Positions 32,582 to 41,494 of a stretch of 64,000 nucleotides of DNA are shown here, piece by piece. Origin of the DNA: Caulobacter vibrioides (GTDB taxonomy: Bacteria; Pseudomonadota; Alphaproteobacteria; Caulobacterales; Caulobacteraceae); contig NZ_PJRR01000009.1 in the NCBI RefSeq assembly GCF_002858865.1, forward strand, positions 62,001 through 126,000. Direction: 5' to 3'. Every line of letters begins with the position of its first letter. Within the stretch, counting starts at the first letter, position 1. Below the pieces are notes generated by a model. The model did not search any database. It was given only the letters and a program-made list of their open reading frames with translations, and was not told the origin of the DNA. Position numbers and translations under genes: made by a program.

Positions 32582-33732
32582 CAGGCCTCCGTGTGCTCTC
32601 CGCGCCCGCGCTGCGCCCGCGCCGCCACGGCTTCGACAAAGCCGCGGACGCGCCCCGTCATGGTCAGCTCGGTGCTGGCGATGGCGTCCATGCGACGACG
32701 CAGTTGACCGACAGGGCCCGCGCCGTGCGCGCCCGCCAGATTCCAGACACTCTCCATGGAATGCGCGACGCGACCGGCCACATTGGCGGCGGTCGCCGCG
32801 CCCTCGCCGATCTGAACGGTGCGCAGGCCATAGGCCCGCTTGTAGTGATCATGGCCGGGACCAAGATCATAGCGCGTCAGGCCCATTCCCGGCATGGCCG
32901 CGATGGCCCGCAGGAAGAAGATCTGCCCCGGAGACCAGGCGGCCATCTCCGGGTTCGTCGAGGCGATCCAGGGGTGATAGGTCGCGCCTTGTCGGATGCC
33001 AAAGTGCCCGCCCACCAGGGTATCGCCGGCATAGAGGTTGATCATCAACCCCTGCATCGCGCCGCTCCGCGTCGTGAACAGGTCCGCCAACAGCTCGCGC
33101 GTCCAGTCGGCGCGCAGGAAATCATGGGCGCCCGTTCGGGCAAGCTGTTCGCGCTTCCAGTCGATCAGCAGATTGAAAGCGTCTCGCGAGAAGTCGCTCG
33201 CCACCAGACGCACCGCACCGATCTCCCGGTCCAGCTTGTTGTCGAGGCGGCGATAGTTCTTGATCTTCTTCGGGCTCTCGGCCCGAACGGCCTCCAGATA
33301 GGCCTCGACGGTCGTCCCGGTCAGGTCGATCAGATAGGCCGTGCGATCGGTCTCGGGCGAGGTCGGAAACACGGCGTGGGGATCGATCAGACCCGAATAG
33401 CGGAACACGCTGACCTCGGCGGCGCGCAGGACGTCGCTGATCCGCAGTCCCGCATCGGGACGCGAGACAAGGCCATGATAGTCGGAGAGCGGCGCGCCGA
33501 TCGGACGCGCCCGCCCCCCCGGCCGCCGGTGGAACGGCAGGAAGCCCACGGTTTCGCCGCCGCGACGGATCACCGCGACACGCGCGTCTTCGCGAACCTT
33601 TCCAACGGCTTGTGCGAACTCAGGCCCCAGAAGCGGATTGCCAAAGCCCTCCGCCGAAGCGGCAAGGCTGCGCCACAGCGCCGCGTCGGCGGGGCTCAGA
33701 AAGCTCGGATGGATGGTCTCGACGTCCAGCAT
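32581..33732 (-). CDS. GNAT-type (FemAB/CelD-like, HfsK-related) acyltransferase
   Basis: This 383-residue protein has the double-GNAT layout of the CelD/FemAB-like family used in bacterial exopolysaccharide synthesis. It has an N-terminal half with 'VGFLPFHRRPGGRARPIGAP' and a C-terminal acetyl-CoA-binding half with 'LINLYAGDTLVGGHFGIRQG' and 'YDLGPGHDHYKRAYG'. Caulobacter HfsK, a holdfast N-acyltransferase, belongs to this family, so this is a plausible paralogue. The ATG at 33732 is preferred; a GTG lies 6 nt further upstream. It is the first gene of the three-gene unit with GT2 and cupin genes. Length is normal. Confidence 0.8.
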   Translation of the reverse strand: MLDVETIHPSFLSPADAALWRSLAASAEGFGNPLLGPEFAQAVGKVREDARVAVIRRGGETVGFLPFHRRPGGRARPIGAPLSDYHGLVSRPDAGLRISDVLRAAEVSVFRYSGLIDPHAVFPTSPETDRTAYLIDLTGTTVEAYLEAVRAESPKKIKNYRRLDNKLDREIGAVRLVASDFSRDAFNLLIDWKREQLARTGAHDFLRADWTRELLADLFTTRSGAMQGLMINLYAGDTLVGGHFGIRQGATYHPWIASTNPEMAAWSPGQIFFLRAIAAMPGMGLTRYDLGPGHDHYKRAYGLRTVQIGEGAATAANVAGRVAHSMESVWNLAGAHGAGPVGQLRRRMDAIASTELTMTGRVRGFVEAVAARAQRGRGEHTEA

Positions 33733-33826
33733 GTCCACCTGTCCTACTCCGACGCGGGTTAGGGAAAGATGGATCGCCGGCTGCAATCGACAGGCCATTC
33801 CTGGGCCCATCAACGCAAAATGGGTA

Positions 33827-34321
33827 TCAGCCGAAGGTCGCCTTCAGAATCTTCTCCAGCCACGCCTGGTCGATCTCGTCAAAGGCCGCAGGCTTGTCGG
33901 AGTCGACGTCAAACACCGCGATCAGCTGGCCATCCGGGTCGAACACCGGGACAACGATCTCGCTCTGAGAACGACCATCGCAGGCGATGTGTCCGGGAAA
34001 GGCATGCACGTCCGGCACCAGTTGGGTCTGGCCTGTCGCCGCCGCCGCGCCGCAAACACCGCGACCAAAGGCGATCCGCAGGCAGCCCAGTGTGCCCTGA
34101 TACGGCCCGACCACCAGCTCGCGCTCTTTGGTGGGATCGACCACGTAAAAGCCTGCCCAGAAATAGCTGTCGAAGCTGTTGGCCAGCATCGAGGCCACGG
34201 TGGCCATGCGAGCGGTCAGGTTCGGCTCGCCATCCAGAACGGACGCGATCTCGTCGGCCACCTCGGCGTAGCGGGTGGCCTTATCGGCGGAGAGGGTGAT
34301 GTCGTTGAACGCTTCGGCCAT
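33827..34321 (-). CDS. msrC: Free methionine-(R)-sulfoxide reductase (GAF domain)
   Basis: This 164-residue protein is a single GAF domain of the fRMsr type, which reduces free methionine-R-sulfoxide with thioredoxin. The conserved Cys residues lie in 'GTLGCLRIAFGRGVCGAAAA' (two Cys) and 'FPGHIACDGRSQSEIVVPVF' (third Cys). The N-terminal 'SFDSYFWAGFYVVD'-like sequence ('NSFDSYFWAGFYV') matches the family. The start is the ATG at 34321; the longer upstream frame overlaps a region without coding character. It is divergent from a small protein gene and downstream of no obvious partner. Confidence 0.92.
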   Translation of the reverse strand: MAEAFNDITLSADKATRYAEVADEIASVLDGEPNLTARMATVASMLANSFDSYFWAGFYVVDPTKERELVVGPYQGTLGCLRIAFGRGVCGAAAATGQTQLVPDVHAFPGHIACDGRSQSEIVVPVFDPDGQLIAVFDVDSDKPAAFDEIDQAWLEKILKATFG

Positions 34322-34520
34322 GGCGCGGATATAGCGTGGCCTTCGCGATATGTCAGAGGGCGGCGCAGAATTCCTCAGGGCGTAGCGCCTGACCCCAAGC
34401 CCCGGTCCACGTCCCTGTGGATCGTCGAAGAGGCGCCCTTCCGCCCGCGCCGCGAATCCCGCGACGGTGACCAACGCAAGGTGACCCGGACGACCGCCGG
34501 GCGCGTAGAGGGGATTGAGC

Positions 34521-34844
34521 ATGGCCGACGGATCAAGCGCTTTTGGCGAACCGGACGTGCGCTTCGTGAGCCTCTATCACCACGATGGCCGGTTCGTGCG
34601 GCGGGAAGGCGCCTTTGCTTTCTGCCGCCGCGACGCGGACGGTGGACGCACGGTTCTGCACCTTGAATCGGCCGCCGACATCAGCCGTGTGGCGACCCCA
34701 GGTCACGCCCATTGGGACTGGGCCGTCGCCAATGGCATGAATGAGCTCCTGGTCAGCGTTCGCGAAGCCGAGAAGGCCCAGAACGGTATCGCTCTGTCAG
34801 AGCTCCGTTTCGCCCTGCGCACGGCTGAGAGCGGTCAGGCCTAG
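34521..34844 (+). CDS. Small protein of unknown function
   Basis: This 107-residue protein has no signal peptide or transmembrane segment. I do not recognise a family. It contains 'VRFVSLYHHDGRFVRREGAF' and 'TPGHAHWDWAVANGMNELLV'. The ATG at 34521 is well supported by GAGGGG at 34508-34513, 7 nt upstream; the TTG two codons earlier is less likely. Its stop overlaps the convergent chemoreceptor gene's stop by 4 nt. It is a real gene by codon composition and ribosome-binding site, but no function is offered. Confidence 0.7.
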   Translation: MADGSSAFGEPDVRFVSLYHHDGRFVRREGAFAFCRRDADGGRTVLHLESAADISRVATPGHAHWDWAVANGMNELLVSVREAEKAQNGIALSELRFALRTAESGQA

Positions 34845-37186
34845 AACTCTTCCCATTCCCCGGGACGGGAGCTGGGGGCGACCTTCAGGGCGTTGGCGCC
34901 CTGCACGTAGCGCTGCCGGAAGCTCTCGCGCGTCGGAGCGGTGGCCGGACGCGACGTGGAGATGGCTGGACGTTCGGAGCGCGTCTGCAGCTCGTGGACT
35001 TCCGCGCCGACCTGGAAGCGAGCGATCAGACGTTCCAGCTGAGCAGCCTCGTTCGACAGCGCATGGCTGGCGGCCGTAGATTGCTCGACCATGGCGGCGT
35101 TCTGCTGGGTGACCTGGTCCATCTGGTTCACCGCCTGGTTCACCTCGGCCAGACCAACGGCCTGCTCCTTGGACGAAGCGGCGATCTCGCCGACCAGTTC
35201 ATTGATCTCGGCCACCTGAACCAGGATTTCGCGCAAGGTCTCGCCGGTCTCGCCGACCAGCTTGACGCCCTTGCCGACCTGCTGGGTCGAGGCGCTGATC
35301 AGGCCCTTGATCTCCTTGGCGGCGTCCGCCGAGCGCTGCGCCAGGGCGCGCACTTCCTGGGCGACCACCGCGAAACCACGACCAGCCTCGCCCGCGCGCG
35401 CCGCCTCGACGCCGGCGTTCAGGGCCAGAAGGTTGGTCTGGAAGGCGATCTCGTCGATGACCCCGATGATCTGGGTGATCGACTGCGAAGACCGCTCGAT
35501 ACCGCCCATCGCCTCGACCGCCTCCTCGACCACCGCGCCGCTGCGCTCGGCGGCGGCCTTGGCGGTCATGGTCACCTGACGGGCCCGCTCGGCGCCTTCC
35601 GAACTGCGGCGCACCGTGGCGGTGATCTGGTCCAGGGCTGCGGCGGTCTGCTCAAGGCCAGCGGCCTGTCGCTCGGTCCGCTGGGCCAGATCGTCTGCGG
35701 CGATGCTGATCTCGGCGCAACCGCTCTTGATGCTGCGCGCGGCGGTAAGGATGCCCGCCATGGTGGCCTGCAGGCTCTCGACCGCGGCGTTGAAGTCACG
35801 CGGCATCTTGACCGCGTCGCCTTGAAACTCCTCCTCGCGCATGCGCCAGATCAGGTCGCCATCGGCCAGGCGCTCCATGCCTTCGCCGAGCTTGGCGACA
35901 GATCGGGCCTGCGCCTGGGCGAAGGCTTCCGCTTCCTCGGCGTGCCTTTGTCGTTCGATCTCGGCGGCGGCCCGCTCGGCCTCCTGCTCGGCGCGCCGGC
36001 GCTGGCCGTCGGCCAGATCGTGGCGGAAACCATCGAGCGCGCGCGCGATCGCGCCGATCTCATCGCCGCCATCCACGCCCGGCACAGCGTCGTCATAGCG
36101 TCCGGCGCTGAGCTTATCGACCGAGCGTGTCAGACCGGTCAGCGGGGTCTTCACGAGGGTTGCGCTGGCCAGGAACAAGGCCGCCAGAACCGCAAGGGTG
36201 ATCAGCACGCCACCGGCGAATAGGATCTTGGCCAAGCGATCGGCGGGACCGGTGATCGCCGCCGCCGGAACATCCATGACCAGCGCCCAGCGGGCGTTCA
36301 GTTCGGGAATGGCGATCGGCCGGACAATACGGATCATCGGCGTGTCGCCATCGGCGACGCCCTTGACCTCGACAGCGGCGCCGCCGGCCAAGACGCCCCG
36401 CACGGCGTCGGCGCCGGTGTCTGCGTAAGGCTTCATCCGTTGTTCGGGATCAGGGTGCGCCACCCACTGCCCCGCCGACGACAGCAGCATCACCCGTCCG
36501 CCGTCGAGGGGATGCATCTGCCCCAGCGCCGTCGACAGATTGTCCAGCGACATGTCCAGGCCGGCCACGCCGATCATGCGCCCGCCCGACTTGACCGGAT
36601 AGGCCACCGAGGTCATCGCCACCTGCTTGCCGGCGATGCTGTCGAAATAGGGCTCGGTCAGGCGCGGCTCACCGCTCTTGGCCGTGTCGTTGTAATAGTC
36701 TTCGGCGAAATCCGAGCCGTCGGATTGCAGCTCCAGTGTGGGCTGGCCCGCGTCGTTGACCCAGTAGACCGAGAAGCGACCATCCTTGTTGGACGCGGTC
36801 GCCGCGTCGCCGATGTGATCGGCGTCCTTGCCGTCCAGCCCATTGGGCTCGGCCATCAGCCAGGCGCCCATGACGCTCTTGGTGGCCATGGCGTTCGGCT
36901 TGACCAGCGCCATGAACTTGTCGCGTTCGGTCAACCCCGCCTCATGCGCCGCGGATATCGACCCCTGCATGGCCTTGGCGGCCGCCGCGGCTGCGTTGAT
37001 GTCGGCCGTCACCTGCTCAATCGCCTCGTCCGCCACCGCCCCGGCGTACTGATTGGTGAGCTGTGAAACGATCGCGCTGGTGTGAGACGACACCGCCACA
37101 GCCGCGGCGACAAGCAGGAGTCCGATCGCAAGACCCGCCACGAGGACCAGTTTCCAGGCGATGGTCAGTCGACGGAACGCTTTCAT
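34841..37186 (-). CDS. Methyl-accepting chemotaxis protein
   Basis: This 781-residue transmembrane chemoreceptor has TM1 at about residues 13-33, a periplasmic dCACHE-type sensor domain (about 40-310, 'SVMGAWLMAEPNGLDGKDAD', 'TEPYFDSIAGKQVAMTSVAY') and TM2 near 318-342. HAMP regions lead into the cytoplasmic signalling helices, with the kinase-binding tip 'AFQTNLLALNAGVEAARAG'. The C-terminus ends E-W-E-E-F, matching the x-W-x-x-F pentapeptide that tethers CheR/CheB. A CtrA-type box lies at 37243-37257. The ligand is unknown; its location beside the maltodextrin genes hints at a sugar, but direct evidence is lacking. Confidence 0.95.
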   Translation of the reverse strand: MKAFRRLTIAWKLVLVAGLAIGLLLVAAAVAVSSHTSAIVSQLTNQYAGAVADEAIEQVTADINAAAAAAKAMQGSISAAHEAGLTERDKFMALVKPNAMATKSVMGAWLMAEPNGLDGKDADHIGDAATASNKDGRFSVYWVNDAGQPTLELQSDGSDFAEDYYNDTAKSGEPRLTEPYFDSIAGKQVAMTSVAYPVKSGGRMIGVAGLDMSLDNLSTALGQMHPLDGGRVMLLSSAGQWVAHPDPEQRMKPYADTGADAVRGVLAGGAAVEVKGVADGDTPMIRIVRPIAIPELNARWALVMDVPAAAITGPADRLAKILFAGGVLITLAVLAALFLASATLVKTPLTGLTRSVDKLSAGRYDDAVPGVDGGDEIGAIARALDGFRHDLADGQRRRAEQEAERAAAEIERQRHAEEAEAFAQAQARSVAKLGEGMERLADGDLIWRMREEEFQGDAVKMPRDFNAAVESLQATMAGILTAARSIKSGCAEISIAADDLAQRTERQAAGLEQTAAALDQITATVRRSSEGAERARQVTMTAKAAAERSGAVVEEAVEAMGGIERSSQSITQIIGVIDEIAFQTNLLALNAGVEAARAGEAGRGFAVVAQEVRALAQRSADAAKEIKGLISASTQQVGKGVKLVGETGETLREILVQVAEINELVGEIAASSKEQAVGLAEVNQAVNQMDQVTQQNAAMVEQSTAASHALSNEAAQLERLIARFQVGAEVHELQTRSERPAISTSRPATAPTRESFRQRYVQGANALKVAPSSRPGEWEEF

Positions 37187-37242
37187 AACAAAGGCCTCCG
37201 GCCATGAACTAGGCGATTACGCTCAAGTTCACGGCCCAATGC

Positions 37243-37257
37243 CTAAAGGCCCGTTAA
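37243..37257 (-). promoter_or_regulatory. Candidate CtrA box upstream of the chemoreceptor gene
   Basis: The plus strand reads CTAA-N7-TTAA at 37243-37257, 7/8 to the CtrA consensus TTAA-N7-TTAA. It lies 57 nt upstream of the chemoreceptor start, a reasonable promoter position. Chemotaxis genes in Caulobacter are commonly cell-cycle controlled. Confidence 0.45.
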
Positions 37258-37271
37258 CCACGTCTCGAGAA

Positions 37272-37296
37272 TGCGCGACCGCGACATTGTCGCGCA
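37272..37296. terminator. Weak stem-loop after the glucoamylase gene
   Basis: TGCGCGAC (37272-37279) pairs with GTCGCGCA (37289-37296) with a 9-nt loop. On the plus strand it is followed by CTTTTT, but no plus-strand gene ends here; in the minus direction it lies 14 nt past the glucoamylase stop with only a poor T tract. Confidence 0.35.
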
Positions 37297-37309
37297 CTTT
37301 TTGGCCCCT

Positions 37310-39625
37310 CTAGCGCGCGTACCGCGCCTTTACGGGCGCATAGTTGTCCCAGACCTGCCCGTCGCTGACCGATCGCAGCAGCTTGACGTACTCCGCGTGG
37401 CTCCAGGCCAGGGGCGTGGCCGAATCGGTCCCCTCGCCCCGGACATAGCCATGAGCGCTGTCGGCCCCGACGCCGTCCCAGACCTGCTCGGGGATCATTA
37501 GTCCCTCGTTGGCGAACAACTCCATCGCCTTGACGTAGGTATCGCGGATCTTCTGCACGGCGGTGGGATCGGGCTTGCCCGAGAGGCCCGCCAAGGCCAG
37601 CTCGTAGTGCCCACGCTCGCCGGTGAAGATCGGCCACACCCGGCCCCTTTGGCCGGGACGCATCTGGTTGTCGGCGCCGTAGTTCGCGCCGGTCTTGGTG
37701 TCCTCGCCGTAGCCGTCGACGCCGTAGCGGCGCCAGCCGGGGAAGCTGCCCTCCACGCCAGGGAACGTGAAGCTGTAGCGAACGCGGTAGAGGTCTTCGA
37801 GGGCCTCGTCATCAATCTCCGGCAGGCTGGCCAGGATCGCCGGATCATCGGCGCGGCGAACGCCATAGCGCACCAGTTCCAGGAAGCCCGCGTCCAGCAT
37901 CTTATCCTCGGCCACCGGGGCCTGTCCGTTGCGCGCCTCCACAGGGCTCTTGTTGTTCGGGTCCTGGTCGCTGTTCAGGCGCAGATAATAGTGGCCGTCG
38001 CCGAAGGTCCCCTTCGTCGTGACCATCCGGGCCTCGAGCCGGCCGGCGTAGTCGTCGGCGGTCTGGCGATAGAGCGTGGCCGAGCCGGCGTCGCCGGCGG
38101 CCTCGGCGATGTCGCCCGCGACCACCAGGCCCGCAATGACGGCGGCGGTCGTCGAGGGCGAGTGGCCGCCCTGCTCCTCCCAGCGCTCCTGCTGGGTGAA
38201 CGGCGGGGTGATGGTCGCGGTGTTCCAATCCAGATTGACCGTGCCGCCCTTCACCAGGAAGTCGGCCGCCGGCTTCAGCATCTTGCCGTAGAACGCCTTC
38301 AGCTCGGCGTCCGGCAGCCAGCCCCACGTCCACAGCTTCCAGCCCAGCATGATCGGCATGGCCGTCTGGTCGAGCTGGACCCCGACCCACTCGGGCGTGC
38401 CGTCGACGTGCGACTTCTGCAGGAACCAGCCGCCGTCGCCCTTGTTGCCCGGCGTCTTGGGCCCGACCTGGACCGTGGGCAGATAGTGGAAGGCCGCCAG
38501 CGGCGTCTCCTTGTCGCCCAGGGCCGCCAAGGCCATGGCGCACTGATAGAAGTCGCGCGGCCAGACGGCCTTGTAACCTGTCGAGGACTTGGTCGCGTCG
38601 ACCGTGTCGCCCCAGGGGTTGGACAGCGAGGCGATCAGCGCGCCGGCGTAGGTGCGGTCTTCCTGCACCTTGAGCATCAGGGCGCTGGCCTGGAGAAGCT
38701 TGCCGCCGTCCTCGGACGCTTCGCGCAGACGCGGCAACTCATTCAGCGAGGCCAGATAGTCCTCCCAGCCCACATGCGCGCCCTCGCCGTTGTAGCGGGC
38801 CAGGACCTCGGCGTAGCCCGTCTTCAGCGTCGCGGCGGCGGTCTGGTCGGCGGCCTTGGCGTCTGCGCCGAAGCCGATCACCACATCAAAGGTCTCGGAC
38901 TTGGCGACCTTGGGCAGCTCTCCGGCCAGCACGATCGCGCCCTTGGCCGAAGTCGTGGTCGCCTTCAAAGCCGCCAGAGCATCGCCATCCTTCAGAACGC
39001 TGGCCGAGGCTTTCGCAAAGGGCTTGCTGGCCTTCAGGCTGAGGAACGCCTTGCCCTCGTGGGCGGTGAGCGCCGAGGCCGAGGCCGCGCCCACATCGCC
39101 ACCGCCGGTGTTGGCCATGTGCGGCTCCAGCAGCAGGGTCGGCGTGACCGCGCCCTTCAGGGCCGTCACCGTCACGCGCACGAACAGCGCATTGCGGTCG
39201 GGATCGGTGAAGATGCGCTTTTCGATGACAAACCGGCCTTGGCGATCGGTCGTGGTGATCTTGTAGGCCGGAGACAGCGGCCGGCCGGCGGCGTCCACAT
39301 GCAGATACTCGGTCTTGGAGGTCGTATCCGCCCCCTCAATGGCCAGGCCGCTCGCCGTCTCGACGGCGACGCGCATCTGCTTGATCTGCGCCTCATGGAT
39401 CAGGCCGTACATCGTCTCGGTGAGGACGCCGTCGGCGATCGAGAACCAGACCTTCGACACCGCCCCGGTCTTGCCGCCGGCCTTGTAGGCGCCGTCGACA
39501 TAGGCCTCATAGGAGGCGCCGACACCGGTCTTGGCCGAATAGGCCCAGGTCGTAGGCGCGGCCTGGGCGGCGGTGGCGATCAGGGTCGCGGCCGAGGCCA
39601 GGGCGAAGGTTTTCAACGTGCGCAT
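37310..39625 (-). CDS. Exported GH15 glucoamylase/glucodextranase
   Basis: This 771-residue protein has a Sec signal ('FALASAATLIATAAQA', cleavage about 22). An N-terminal beta-sandwich domain of about 260 residues is characteristic of prokaryotic GH15 enzymes, and an (alpha/alpha)6 catalytic domain follows. The motifs are 'YKAVWPRDFYQCAMALAAL', 'PEWVGVQLDQTAMPIML' and the general-acid Glu in 'QQERWEEQGGHSPST', with C-terminal 'PLAWSHAEYVKLL' holding the second catalytic Glu. It releases glucose from maltodextrin ends, probably in the periplasm. It lies 33 nt downstream of malY in the same operon, placing it in the maltodextrin pathway. Confidence 0.95.
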   Translation of the reverse strand: MRTLKTFALASAATLIATAAQAAPTTWAYSAKTGVGASYEAYVDGAYKAGGKTGAVSKVWFSIADGVLTETMYGLIHEAQIKQMRVAVETASGLAIEGADTTSKTEYLHVDAAGRPLSPAYKITTTDRQGRFVIEKRIFTDPDRNALFVRVTVTALKGAVTPTLLLEPHMANTGGGDVGAASASALTAHEGKAFLSLKASKPFAKASASVLKDGDALAALKATTTSAKGAIVLAGELPKVAKSETFDVVIGFGADAKAADQTAAATLKTGYAEVLARYNGEGAHVGWEDYLASLNELPRLREASEDGGKLLQASALMLKVQEDRTYAGALIASLSNPWGDTVDATKSSTGYKAVWPRDFYQCAMALAALGDKETPLAAFHYLPTVQVGPKTPGNKGDGGWFLQKSHVDGTPEWVGVQLDQTAMPIMLGWKLWTWGWLPDAELKAFYGKMLKPAADFLVKGGTVNLDWNTATITPPFTQQERWEEQGGHSPSTTAAVIAGLVVAGDIAEAAGDAGSATLYRQTADDYAGRLEARMVTTKGTFGDGHYYLRLNSDQDPNNKSPVEARNGQAPVAEDKMLDAGFLELVRYGVRRADDPAILASLPEIDDEALEDLYRVRYSFTFPGVEGSFPGWRRYGVDGYGEDTKTGANYGADNQMRPGQRGRVWPIFTGERGHYELALAGLSGKPDPTAVQKIRDTYVKAMELFANEGLMIPEQVWDGVGADSAHGYVRGEGTDSATPLAWSHAEYVKLLRSVSDGQVWDNYAPVKARYAR

Positions 39626-39658
39626 GGCGAGGACCTCGTCAGGCTTGAAGGAAAGGGG

Positions 39659-41170
39659 TCAGGCGGGGGCGCCGGCGACGCGGTCACGGACCAGGAAGGT
39701 CGCGGCGGCGGCCAGCGCGAAAGACAAGGCGCCCAGCACCAGGGCGAAGATCGATTGATTGCCGAAGAAGGTCTTCAGCATCAGTCCCAGCAGCGTGGCG
39801 GCCAGCAGCTGCGGAACGACGATGAACACATTGAAGATGCCCATATAGACGCCCATCTTCCGCGCCGGCAGCGCCCCGGCCAGGATCGAGTACGGGGCCG
39901 ACAGGATCGAGCTCCAGGCGAAGCCGACGCCCACCATGCCGATCCACAGCAGGCCAGGATCGCGGATCACCAGGAACGACAAGAGGCCCAGCGCGCCAAG
40001 GCCCAGGCACACCGCATGGCTGACGCGACGGCTGGTGACCTTGACCATCAGCGGGATCACCAGCGCGGCGAGCGCCGCAACACCGTTGTAGACGGCGAAC
40101 AGTACGCCGACCCAGTCGGCGCCCTCGTTATAGGCCTTCGAAGACGCGTCGACCGCGCCGAAGTGGATCGTCGCCACGGCGGGCGTCGTGTAGATCCACA
40201 TGGCGAACAGGCCAAACCATGAGAAGAACTGCACCACCGCCAGCTGGCGCATGGTCTTGGGCATGCGGAAGACGTCGGCCAGCACTTCGGAGAAGCCGTT
40301 GTCGGTGCGCCCGATCCGCTTGAGCCAGGCCCCCGCCACGCCCGCGAGACCGAAAGCGAACAGCAGACCGGCCAGGACGTAGAGCTCCTTCTCCAGGCCC
40401 GCACCCCAGACAATGAGCGCCAGGGCCGCTCCCAGGAGAACGCCGCCGACGCCCAAGGCGATGTAGGCGTTGACCGACGGCTCGGGCTCCTCATGCAGGC
40501 CCAGCCCGGCGATCTCGCGCTCGGCTTTCTCGAAGGCGGTGAGTTGCTCGGGGCTGTACTCGCGGGTGGTGAACACCGTCCACAGCACCGCCAGCAGCAG
40601 GCCGGCGCCGCCGGTGTAGAAGGCGATCCGCACCGAGTCCGGCACCTGGCCGGCGGGCGCGGTGTTGGCCACGTCGAACCAGTTGGTCAGCATCCACGGC
40701 AGGGCCGAGGCGAACACCGCGCCCAGCCCGATGAAGAAGCTCTGCATGGCGTAGCCGGTGGCGCGCTGCTCGTCAGGCAGGTTGTCGCCGACAAAGGCGC
40801 GGAACGGCTCCATGGTGATGTTGATCGAGGCGTCCATGATCCACAGCGCCGCCGCCGCCACCCACAGCGTGGGCGAGTTGGGCATGACCAGCAGGGCCAG
40901 GGTCGTCAGGATCGCGCCCCAGAAGAAGTAGGGGCGACGACGCCCGAACCTCCCCCAGGTCTTGTCGCTGAAATGACCGATAATGGGCTGAACCAGCAGG
41001 CCGGTGGCCGGCGCGGCGATCCACAGGATGGCCAGGTGGTTCACATCCACGCCGAGAGACTGGAAGATGCGGCTGGTGTTGGCGTTCTGCAGGCCGAAAC
41101 CGATCTGGATTCCGAAGAAGCCAAAGCACATGTTCCAGATCTGCAGGAAACTGAGCCTTTGCCTGGCCAT
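39659..41170 (-). CDS. malY: Maltose/glucoside MFS transporter MalY
   Basis: This 503-residue, roughly 12-TM protein belongs to the glycoside-pentoside-hexuronide/sucrose-proton symporter branch of the MFS. Signatures are 'LQIWNMCFGFFGIQIGFGLQ' at the N-terminus, 'IAAPATGLLVQPIIGHFSD' with 'KTWGRFGRRRPYFFWGA' after TM2, and a second-half 'VGVGFAWSSILSAPYSILAG'. The start at 41170 has GGAGG 4 nt upstream. From the literature, MalY is the cytoplasmic-membrane maltose transporter in C. crescentus, and the locus context agrees. It is the first gene of malY-glucoamylase, divergent from malI. Confidence 0.92.
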   Translation of the reverse strand: MARQRLSFLQIWNMCFGFFGIQIGFGLQNANTSRIFQSLGVDVNHLAILWIAAPATGLLVQPIIGHFSDKTWGRFGRRRPYFFWGAILTTLALLVMPNSPTLWVAAAALWIMDASINITMEPFRAFVGDNLPDEQRATGYAMQSFFIGLGAVFASALPWMLTNWFDVANTAPAGQVPDSVRIAFYTGGAGLLLAVLWTVFTTREYSPEQLTAFEKAEREIAGLGLHEEPEPSVNAYIALGVGGVLLGAALALIVWGAGLEKELYVLAGLLFAFGLAGVAGAWLKRIGRTDNGFSEVLADVFRMPKTMRQLAVVQFFSWFGLFAMWIYTTPAVATIHFGAVDASSKAYNEGADWVGVLFAVYNGVAALAALVIPLMVKVTSRRVSHAVCLGLGALGLLSFLVIRDPGLLWIGMVGVGFAWSSILSAPYSILAGALPARKMGVYMGIFNVFIVVPQLLAATLLGLMLKTFFGNQSIFALVLGALSFALAAAATFLVRDRVAGAPA

Positions 41171-41494
41171 CGATCCTCCGCCACTCCGACCACCGGCTGG
41201 CCCGGCTGGTTCGCAAAATTTTTCATCTCGCTTTGCAGGCGGCATTTGCGCACGCGCGGACGCCACACGCAACGTAAAATGCATGATTGCTTGACCAATT
41301 TCGGCACGATGCGCTTTGACTGACCCAGTGATCCGACTTAGCACCACAAGGGAGAACGGCGACTCTTTGCAAGAGTTTTCAAAGATGAATTTCGATCCGA
41401 AGCCGCCGCCCTGCTCTTGCAAAGCCGGACAAACCGCGCCTTATGGGGCTCTGAAAAAATTTGCAGAAATCTTTGCATTAGGGGCGAGTTCGGG
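41171..41494. other. Divergent malY-malI regulatory region
   Basis: This 324-nt non-coding gap contains a perfect 6-3-6 inverted repeat ACTCTT-TGC-AAGAGT at 41362-41376. A reverse partial copy CTCTTGCAAAG lies at 41414-41424, and TTTGCA-type repeats occur at 41460-41478. The A+T content is higher than in neighbours. It must contain the malY and malI promoters; exact -10/-35 elements are not clear. Confidence 0.7.
41362..41376. promoter_or_regulatory. Candidate MalI operator, malY-malI region
   Basis: ACTCTTTGCAAGAGT is a perfect 15-bp inverted repeat with a TGC centre. A reverse-oriented CTCTTGCAAAG at 41414-41424 is centred 51 bp away, about five helical turns, and would suit binding by a dimer-of-dimers LacI-type repressor. 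Confidence 0.6.
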
